From: Amborella trichopoda | Taxonomy: Eukaryota; Streptophyta; Magnoliopsida; Amborellales; Amborellaceae | Direction of reading: 5' to 3' | Length of the DNA stretch: 64,000 nucleotides | Assembly (NCBI RefSeq): GCF_000471905.2 | Contig: NW_006499997.1 | Span: forward strand, 1,601,815-1,665,814 | Shown: piece after piece, positions 55,722 through 64,000 of the stretch | How the letters are laid out: each line of letters begins with the position of its first letter | Numbering within the stretch: position 1 is the first letter of the stretch | The notes under the pieces: model-generated | What the model was told of the DNA's origin: nothing | Database searches by the model: none | The model's input: the letters and a program-made list of their open reading frames with translations, nothing else | Position numbers and translations under genes: made by a program

Positions 55722-58584
55722 TGTTGGTGTGCTAAGCCAAGTCTAAACGATGCATTTAAATAAAATAAAATAAAAATAAAATAGTCATTGCAAAACAATA
55801 AGGTTTCAAATACATAAATTATTCATATAAATTTATAATAAATACGTTCCAGCCACCAAACCTATCTTTACCTTATTTTAAAATAGAAATACAACTCTAA
55901 TTGGTCCCTTATAAAAGCTCAAACTTAAGATACAACAAGTACTCACACATAAGATACGAGTACTCAAACTTAAGATACAACAAAAGGAAGACCATACTCA
56001 AGTACTCATATTTACCATACCATTTAAGATACATTCTCAAATCTCTCATCACTTATGAATTACATCAAACACTTCAAGACCAATCTACTTCTCCATCAAA
56101 ACAAAAACTTGCATATGCCTAAATGACTTGATCATGATAAGTCAAATTTGAATTCAATGTGCATGATATATCAAAGGGATTATCATGGCATTAAAACACT
56201 AGCTAAATTAGCATAAAGACAAACATGTTTCAAATATGACATGTTCAATTATTCTGTATCACAAAACATTTAATAACTCGAAATTGTAGTAAATAAAGTT
56301 TTAAGAAATCAATGGGAAACCAATGATTGAACCCTTTGTGTCCGGATCACCAATTAGATCATTTAGGGACTTATTGTCCCATAGATGAAATCATTGATGG
56401 TTTGAAATTCTCATGGGGTTTACTTCCCTCAAACTATGGGAAGCGTGTAATCACTTTTTCACCACATGGATAGGTTCACAATGACAGAGATAATGAATTT
56501 TAGATGTCAAAATAATCGAGAGAGATGCAGACCACTTCGCTTAAGACAATAAGCACATGTCTGTGGTGTAGTCTAGCATAGGGCAATTTCTCAAATAATT
56601 GCGGTAGCGCAATTTTTTATCATCATGGAACTTTAGAGAGGATGAAATACTTACTTATCGATTAATTATATTCACTCAAAATCTCAGAAAAATCAAATAG
56701 TTGGAAGAAATGTTGTCTAGAAGATTGGATCTCAATATATCTTATGAATATTGATGGGAGTATGAGCCTAGTTCAAGATGGTCATGGAAGAACGTGAAAA
56801 ACTGTTGATAATATCATGAACGAGGTATTGAAATTCAAGATTTACAGTAGTTAGACATGAAGAAGATGAAGCTTAATTAAAAATAAAAAATAAAAATAAT
56901 CCAAATGATTACCTCAAGTGTGGAGTATGAGCTACCTAGTTTCCATGACGAGATGGGAATAACATAGTTGCTTGAGGTTCAAGTTTTAGAACACAAGGGA
57001 TGATCTCAATGGGAGGTGCGTAGAGGCCAAGTTTCTTTCTCTCTCTCTCTCAAAAGTTTGTAGATGAAGTAGATTAGGGTTGACACAACCTACGTTATTA
57101 ATATATACTAAAGTGATGGATAGTGAAGTAATCTATACCCTTGATGCTTTTAATCTGTGGCACATGAGATGGCTTAAATCCTAGCCACACATCCACATCT
57201 AACCATCAAGATGAATGGACGTAATTATTACACCATCATCACCCCATAGAAACCCTGGGTTAGTCATTTTATCTTTAGGTCATTGTCCAATAAATCATTT
57301 CATTTCTAGTCCTTCGAAAAATTCCATAAGAGACCAAAGTTTTTTATGAAAACAATAAAGCACCATCAGAACAGGGATATGCCCTTATGGTAATTTGTAA
57401 AAAATAATCTTTGTAAGAAATATATCTTATGAATTAGTCAATAGGATAATGAGATCCCATAAAGTCCCATATACTAGGCCAATGGGATGTAGCTACTTGA
57501 AAAGCTACTCTAAAATTAAATTTCTCCCATGGGTTAGGAATTAGGCTAAAATAACTCAATTTAACCTTGGCCTTTGACACATGACACCAAAGCCACATAT
57601 ATTGAAAAGACCATGTAACAAAATTAGACTAAATGATTTATAAAATAATTTCAGCAATTGAAAACTATATAACATGAATCCACAAATTTTAAAAGAGGAC
57701 ACCCACTAGATATCCACTCTACTATGATGTCATCACTATGAAGAGTAGTGGGGTTCCCACGTGGTTGCCATATGGACCCCCATTAAGGTGTCCTTGTTTG
57801 GAATTATCCCCAAGCAAAATGAAAATAGGGATTTTTGTGCCTTAGAAAAAATTTAGAAAATTTTTAAAAAAATCTCAAAAAAATCAACTATTGATTTTTA
57901 TCATAAATGCATATTTTCTTATCAAAATAAAATGGGACCAAAGGTAAATGAGATCTCTAGGATTAATACTAACCTTTGGGGTACTCCGTTAGGCTCGTCG
58001 ATAATGGTGGTATAGTTTGTCTCAAGATGACTCCATGGGTTTATATCACAGAGTTTATGACAGAGACACATAATTTGGCCAAATCAAAGTTTTCTATCAT
58101 CAAGTTTTCAATAGATTATAGGTACACCCTCGTAGGACAATTAACACATATATTTAGGGGTCCTCTCAACACACCTGTACACTCTCTTCTTAATTGAATC
58201 AAACTAGAAGAGTCCAATTGCTATTGTAAGTGTACATGTTGTCGTATAGTCTCATGTCAGGGTACAGACTCATGTCCTTTGAGTCATGACCACTTCGCAA
58301 AAGGCTGATATTCAAATAGATATTCAGGTTCTTTTGTGTATCCATTTTGGTTCTCCTAGCCCTTGCAAATCACCACAACTCAATATACAATGAAATTGCC
58401 TTGACTCCGAAGATTACCCCAAGCCGCCCTTTAAATATCTCTCTCATAAATTATATAATACACATTGTCTTAGCTACGAGGGGTTTGATGAATCAAAGCT
58501 TTATGAATCATAGCCCCAGTGCGTCAAGCACCTAGAGTCATTACCACACTGACGTCCACTGAGTGAGACAATCTTAGTTTTAAG
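55722..58584 (-). mobile_element. Copia-type 5' LTR, minus strand
   Basis: The left edge TGTTGGTGTGCTAAGCC is the LTR end next to a primer-binding site, so on the minus strand the LTR ends ...CACACCAACA. To the right lies AT-rich DNA with a CT-rich leader (57030-57055) and a segment 57960-58560 of moderate GC with TAGGCTCGTCGATAATGG-type text. This composition parallels the LTR at 1-1894. The outer limit is not fixed; it may stop where the hAT-like end begins at 58585. 55880-56060 contains tandem 'TACTCA.A..TAAGATAC' repeats. No genes. Confidence 0.55.
55900..56060. repeat. Short tandem repeats in the LTR
   Basis: CAAACTTAAGATACAACAAG and CTCA.A..TAAGATACGAGTA recur four to five times at ~25-45-base spacing. 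Confidence 0.7.
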
Positions 58585-59325
58585 CAGTGATTTAAAAATC
58601 GTCGAGTCAGCACGAATTCGGGCGAGTTGAAACGAGAATCGGTCACTCCATATTGATCCCTGTAAAAAATCGTGTATAGTCCAGTTCTAGAGGAGAATCG
58701 ACGATTCTCTACAATGAACCGCCCAGTTCTAGAAGAGAATCCACGATTCTCTACAATGAACCACCCAGTTCTAGAGATGAATCGGAGATTCTCTACAGTG
58801 AACTGCTCGATGATGTCATGGACTCGGTGTGTATGACGCTTTCAAGGGTAATTGAGATATTTGCTTTTAAAATAAAGGTAATTTACGCACTAAGCTGACA
58901 TCACCCCACACACGATCACGTGCCTCATGTCCCGTTAACTCACGCGCAGATAAAGCACTCTTCCTCATGTCTTTTAAGCCATGCAAAATTGCAAATCATA
59001 CGGGCAGCGTGCAAGACATCACTTAATAGCCATGCAAAATTGCAAACCATATGCTCAGCGTTCATTTACATGTTTCCAAATTAACGTGTCGAGCCTCATC
59101 AACATATTTTTTAATTAAATAGGTTAATTAGTATGTCAAGTTAAAAAAATAGCCATATAATTTTTTTTGCTATTTATTAATAAAATGATTTTTTCGATAG
59201 GTTTTATTATAATATTTTATTTTTATTTTTTTATAGTTATTGTGTATATTGCCGATAGGATTTTTTTTTTTTGGAATTTTGACATCTTTGTTTTTCATTT
59301 TTTTTGGATAAACTTTTTTTGAAGT
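58585..59325. mobile_element. hAT-like terminus (left end only)
   Basis: Begins CAGTGATTTAAAAATCGTCG, then GAGTTGAAACGAGAATCGG, and later GATGATGTCATGGACTCGG and CACGTGCCTCATGTCCCG. The right end of the 1.66-kb hAT element (7453-9114), read backwards, has CAATGTTTGAAAACTC, GTTCGACACGAGAATCGGC, GATGTCATGATTCG and CACGTCCCGTGAC in the same order. It is the same hAT family. The opposite end and target duplication (expected GTTTTAAG) were not found, so the element is truncated or extends into 59.5-60 kb beyond recognition. Confidence 0.55.
58681..58806. repeat. 42-bp tandem repeat with palindromic core
   Basis: Units start at 58681, 58723 and 58765, exactly 42 bases apart: CCAGTTCTAGA.GAGAATC, then .ACGATTCTCTACAATGAAC. 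Each unit contains the inverted repeat AGAGAATC..GATTCTCT, so the array can form three hairpins in series near the end of the hAT-like element. Confidence 0.92.
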
Positions 59326-59530
59326 TTTTTAATGAGAAATAATGCTATAGGACCCTCCCCTACCCATGTGTGTAGGACTTCAAAGGATCTGGCACGAATC
59401 TATAGAAAAATCAAGTCCCACACCCATGTGATAACTTTTCTAGAGATCCATGCCAACTTTAATGGTGATCCTTTGGAATCCTACATGCATGCGTGGGGGA
59501 GGGTCTTATAGGATCATTACTCTTTTTAAT
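59326..59530. mobile_element. 189-bp MITE with exact 8-bp target duplication
   Basis: The element is 59334-59522. TTTTTAAT flanks both sides (59326-59333, 59523-59530). The arms pair for about 55 bases: left ATAATGCTATAGGACCCTCC, right reversed GTAATGATCCTATAAGACCC, then CATG.GTGTAGGA.T.CAAAGGATC on both. The inner part repeats GGATC. 8-bp duplication suggests hAT mobilisation, though an AT-rich duplication is weaker evidence than a mixed one. Confidence 0.8.
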
Positions 59531-60233
59531 ATAATAATATTAGAATTTATTGGTGGTTTTATTTTTATTTTTAATCATATGATATGGAAGCCTTTTTTAA
59601 TAATTTTTTAATCACTTTTACTATAATATTATAATTAATAGTTATATATTGATAACTGAATCTTGTATTTTATTTATTTACATTATAAATTATGTAATGT
59701 ATTATTTTTTTTATAGTTGTAAATAAGATTTTTTAAATTTGATGATATAATAAGACATTTTAGATTTGTTCTTATTTGTATAGTAAAATAATTATAAAAT
59801 ATAAGCAATAATTTCAATTTCATTACATAATACTTTTAATATCATAACATTGTGAATTATATTCAATTGATTGTCAATTTATAATTATCATGTGAAAATA
59901 ACTTGTATTGTTCAACTTTATTGTCAATTATTTAATGCAAATACATATTCTAAAATTTTAGGCTTCTTTGACTATATAATTTTAAAATAATTTGATGATT
60001 AAAATTCTGAATTAATCTCATGTGCCCACTAATTTAGATAATTTCTTCCTAGATTGAGTCAATGAATTGTCATGCGAATTCAATCAATGGCATAAGGGTG
60101 ACCAAGATGAAGAACAACATCGTCTTTTATATTGGTATTAGGTCGTATTTTACGAATTATATGCTTTATTGTAGGCTATATATGATTATATACTTGTCGG
60201 ACCATCAATGCATTGCATGACATTCATCTCACT
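59531..60233. other. AT-rich non-coding DNA
   Basis: Very AT-rich (TTTAAT, TATAAT runs) up to about 60000, then mixed DNA. May be the interior of the hAT-like element starting at 58585. No gene. Confidence 0.45.
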
Positions 60234-61560
60234 CGGGGCAGTCCAAAGACTGAACGCAAATGAGCACACGACCTTCTGCTCAAATAAATGTCGCACAAAA
60301 ATGCGGACATGAATGCGAACGACCCTAAGGCAACTAAAATCCTGAAGACTGGTAGTTCAAATGCCAGGACTTTTGTTTCGCAAGGGGTTGGAACACAAAC
60401 CGCCCCAAACACTACTTTGGACTATGCACACACGTGCAGGCCTGAGATTGCCACCGCGCAGAAAAAAGAGGGGGCACTGAACATGCTCTCATCCACTCCA
60501 AAACAATGAGCCCCCGTGGTCCTTGAAGAAGTTCCTTTCGATTACCATACTATCTATTTCTCCATCCCATTCGTGTGCTGGCCCTCAAGGTCGGACTCGA
60601 GGCAGGATGATACAGCCTCGGCCGACGAAGCAGAACCTTCCTTCTTCAAGCAAAGCTAAGACTCCAAGAACAACTCCAAGTTCTCTCTCCCTGTTCCATC
60701 ATACATTGCCTGAATTGATTGATTTCGCTCTCAACTCTATGAGGCAAGCCAATCAAACCGAAAGTCAACTCCAATTCCAATTCTGGGAAAGAGTACAAAA
60801 ACTTACGTGCTAAGAAAATGAAAGGGATGGAAGTGCCACTCCGCACAAAGAGAGTGATTCCACCTACTCAGGAAGATCCACTAGAGTGGAATATGTTCCA
60901 TCCACTGCGAACAACATAGTAATATGAAGAGAGCGACGTGGAACACTGTCACATGGTAGAATCCCAAGAGGAAGTACGGTCACCCAATCTGCGGCCTCAT
61001 GGCCGTCACAAGCAAGTAGATGAGATATGGACCCAAGGCTGTCACGAGACCATTTGAGTTACAGAATGACCTCAAGGCCTTCAAGCGTAATGGCCGTCAG
61101 CCACACGGCCCCAAGGCTATCAAGAGTCAGTACTCACTCAATCTTTGAGACAGGCGGGGCAGGCTCAGCCTTTGCTACTCTGGTTGCCAGATCACGGGTT
61201 GAAAAGAATCTGCACCACTCCCATCCCTGAACTGTAAGAGCATGGTGAACGACTTGATGTGATGGCAATTAGTCAGGATGGTGAAGAGCTTGAAGACCCC
61301 ATGGCTGGCTATTAGCATAATGGAGAGGCTCACAGGCCTGGAGAATTCTCGCCAGAGAGAGCCATCTTCGCAACAAGAGGCCAACTCGCCTCATGATCTG
61401 TGCCGCCCGAAAGAAGGATGAAGACTCCCTTCCTCTCCTATGCCTCAAGTTTTGTGGCCACCAAGTCTCCCTGTCTTTTCTGAGGGCCCACCCAACATGG
61501 CTTCTCAAGCCGCCCTACCAGCGTTTACCCAAGAATACATCCAAAACATGATCAATTAAA
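60234..61560 (+). pseudogene. Tat leader and N-terminal gag region, plus strand
   Basis: Plus-strand coding-like blocks with Ser/Pro/Gln-rich composition ('SHKNADMNANDPKATKIL', 'SQGVGTQTAPNTTLDYAH', 'MASQAALPAFTQEYIQNMIN' near 61500). The last leads directly into recognisable gag. Other Tat elements have a variable N-terminal region or an extra ORF here. 60970-61130 repeats 'AAGGC.GTCA..A' / 'ATGGCCGTCA'. Interrupted, and no LTR or primer site was identified to the left. Confidence 0.55.
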
Positions 61561-64000
61561 GCATCCGAGGCTTACAGATGTCCAAACGCAAGAATATGTT
61601 CACTATAAAAATCCTTATCCACCCCTCATCGATCAAGTCCAATTCCCTGCAGGATACCAAAAAGGAAAATTGCTTATCTTTGATGGCAAGGGGTCACCAC
61701 AGCAACATGTTCCTCATTTCGTGTCAGCATGTCATGAGTCAACCTCCGACTCTCGATTACTCCTCTGATAGTTCATGGAGACATTAGTCGGACCTTCTTT
61801 CAAGTGGTACGCGCGATTACCACATAATGCAGTGCACTCCTGAGAAGAAATGGAACACATGTTCTACAAGTGTTTCTATGAGAGAGAGCGTGAAGTTCAT
61901 GCTATGGAATTTCTCACCATGACCCAAGGTGTCAATGAGCCTGTTAATGACTACATCCAAAGATGGAGAGACTTGGCGGGGTACCACACTAACCCCATGC
62001 CCTAGATTGATGTTGTTCAAACATGCATCAGAAACATGAAAAGGGAGATTTCAGTCCATAGCCTCAAACCCTATTGCATTCTCGAACATGATCTCCAAAG
62101 AAGTAAAGATTGAGAGTCTATTAAAACACCATGGCAGAGCTCATGATCACAACTCAAGGGACAACCAAATAGGAAATCTTGCGAGACCTAACCCTCGCGC
62201 TGGCCAACAAAAAAATGTCGCAAGCACAACGGTAATGACTACATCTCCTAACTCTGACCCCACGACTTAGGTCAACCCTCTTCATACACTAGACCTCTCC
62301 TAAGGGAGGATACCGACTGGAGATCAAGGAGGGTCCTAGAAATAGCAGCCTAGCCCTCAAAGCTATAAAAGAGTACCCTCGCCTCGAAACCTGTACCTAT
62401 CTTAGCTGTTCCAACAAAGACTAGCCCAACCTTATAGTTTTAACAAAGCATGGGCACCAACTCTCTTGAAGATGTTGATAAAGCCGAACATGGTGATCCT
62501 GTCAGCAATAATAAGGCCAGAACAAGCAAGACTTGTCAATCACGAGAACTATTGTGCCTATCATTGAAGGTTAGGGCACCCTGTACAGGATTGTGTTGAG
62601 CTCAAAGGGTACATCGAAGCCTTGATCTGAAACAACAGATTGAATTAGAAAGCCTCAAAAAAGCTTTCGAAACCATAAAGGCTTCGCACATGGTAACAAT
62701 CCAGGAGCAACAATCGTACAGTGTCTCCGTGAACCAACTGCCCCCAAATATATTCCCTATTCTCTTCGACACGCTGGTGCCACAAGGGATGCTCGTGCCC
62801 TGTGCAACCAGGAACATGGAAAACATAATAGGAGGAGACCCAAACCTGTGGTGCTAATACCACCAATTCAGTGGACACAATTTGGGTTATTGCTAGGCAT
62901 TTCAGAATATCCTAGAAGGATTCATAAAAATTGGTGAGGCTATCATAGAGAGCATGTCACCCCTATCTTCCATGAAAGATTATGGAGTCAAAACTTCTGA
63001 CCAAGTCCGAGTTTCCATTCTCCGACAAGCCCTGACCAAAGCGCGAGATCCATGGAGCAAACATCATGGTCAGAGAAAATGAAAAGCCTTAAGAGGAAAG
63101 CTATCTATCAAATAGATGTGGCGCTTACTCCCCAACCTCAAAAGGTCCAGCCCGCCGAAAAAGGAAGAAGCAGCATGGAGTCTTCTAGGGCCCGACGTAG
63201 CAGGTTGAGTTGTCCCCAAGTCCTTGAAGAGGAAAAACTTTGTTCCCTCTGTTCCCACCTTGCATAATTTCATCCCAAGGTAAATTCCTTTTGCGGAGGG
63301 CAGCCAATGCACGACTACGAAAACAACATAGATTCCATCCAACACGGAGGAGATGTTCAATCAGCCTCTCGACCTGAAGCCTGAGAAGAAGCCTCAATGG
63401 CCCACAGAGCCTAATATCAGGGAATTACTAAGAGACTCCAAGGAGGAGTTCTCCCCCGGCTACGAGGCATGACACATGCTAGTTTTCCATGAGGGAAGCA
63501 CGGCAACGCCAATCGACCAAATACGACTGAGGTTAGGTAGGTAGCTGAGGTCAAGTCTAACGCCTGCCCCCTCTAAGCTTTCGAAGTATCCTGGGCCACC
63601 ATTGGTTACCTACTTGGACCCATCCATCTCCATCCCAAAATCCTCTTCTTCTGAAATATTGAGGATCACCACTAGTCCCAAGCGCGAATTCTTCACCTCA
63701 TATTGCTGAGAATCCTAAACCCATACCAGTTGTACAACATAATCAACCTTATCCTCTCAATCCCGTGGCTACAGTTGACCCCTCTCTAGCGGCGGTAGCC
63801 AAGCCTTCCTCTTCAAAGGCCAACTCATCACGACTCTTTCAAACGAAACCAGTGGTGGGCCAAAAAACAGCTTCTTCTGACACTGAAGAAATCAAATACG
63901 ATGTGGTTGGATAGTTGATGAAACTAACAACTCTTCTGAGTGTCTATGATGCTCTCATGCTGTCGCAAGACTTCCGTATGGCTCTCTTTACCCTGAGGTG
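61561..64000 (+). pseudogene. Tat gag, plus strand, running off the window
   Basis: Matches the minus-strand gag at 28225-29740 block by block: 'GYQKGKLLIFDGKGSP'-type start (~61640-61690), 'MTQGVNEPVNDYIQRWRDLA' (~61918-61980), 'HTNPMP', 'IRNMKREISVHSL' (~62030-62060), 'SKEVKIESLLKHHGR' (~62090-62135), a knuckle of form C.YH...GH...DC.ELK (~62555-62605), and near the end 'LMKLTTLLSVYDALMLSQDF' (~63910-63970), the typical Tat block before the protease. Interrupted many times. Protease and pol would lie right of base 64000. Confidence 0.8.

Noticed and set aside
1-64000. CRISPR arrays, bacterial operons or riboswitches
   Set aside because: Regular repeats here (70, 42, 35, 31, 30 bp) are contiguous tandem units without unique spacers, and the sequence is clearly plant nuclear.
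1-64000. tRNA or rRNA genes
   Set aside because: No cloverleaf-compatible A/B box pair or rRNA-like conserved block was noticed. The tRNA-like matches are primer-binding sites only.

Overview
This window looks like repeat-rich nuclear intergenic DNA from a flowering plant. The evidence is dense nested Ty3/Gypsy and Ty1/Copia LTR retrotransposons of plant-only lineages (Tat-type with a second RNase H, and a chromodomain chromovirus), several hAT-type DNA transposons with 8-bp target duplications, and fold-back MITEs. I found no convincing host protein gene, tRNA or rRNA. Nothing seen allows a safe genus call. Two 20-N runs (11592-11611 and 50907-50926) are assembly gaps inside low-complexity DNA.

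Layout. 1-1894: LTR of a Copia element on the minus strand, cut by the window edge. 1895-5344: non-coding, with a 149-bp tandem duplication, a strong TATA box and a G-rich minisatellite, probably LTR-derived. 5345-7452: non-coding piece of a Tat element. 7453-9114: a 1.66-kb non-autonomous hAT element with a perfect 8-bp target duplication. 9123-10221 and 31666-33880: a Copia element (pol remnant and 3' LTR) split in two by a 21.4-kb minus-strand Tat element at 10222-31665. That Tat element has LTRs, gag, protease, RT, two RNase H domains and integrase on the minus strand. In its 3' region it has a 70-bp tandem array and a plus-strand (antisense) extra ORF that reads as a plant-mobile-domain-like protein followed by a coiled coil, with its own TATA box upstream.

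33881-44300 is AT-rich and packed with DNA-transposon material: a 2.26-kb hAT-like element (37106-39362) holding smaller inverted-repeat elements, a family of fold-back elements (39.6-42.4 kb), a 289-bp hAT MITE (42891-43179) and a small Gypsy integrase scrap. 44304-49303 is the best-defined LTR element: a Reina-like chromovirus with two 379-bp LTRs, a 4/5-matching target duplication, a Met-type primer-binding site and a duplicated polypurine tract. 49304-51727 is non-coding with microsatellites. 51728-55183 is a second fragment of the same Tat family, also with the antisense coiled-coil ORF. 55184-58584 is the leader and LTR of another Copia element (minus). 58585-60000 is AT-rich DNA beginning with a hAT-type terminus and containing a 189-bp MITE with an exact 8-bp target duplication. 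60234-64000 is a Tat leader and gag on the plus strand, running off the window.

The retroelement coding regions are fossils with many interruptions. The most interesting item is the antisense ORF of the Tat family, seen in two separate copies and preceded in one by a plausible promoter. Next in interest are the nested-insertion chronology and the set of related hAT termini.
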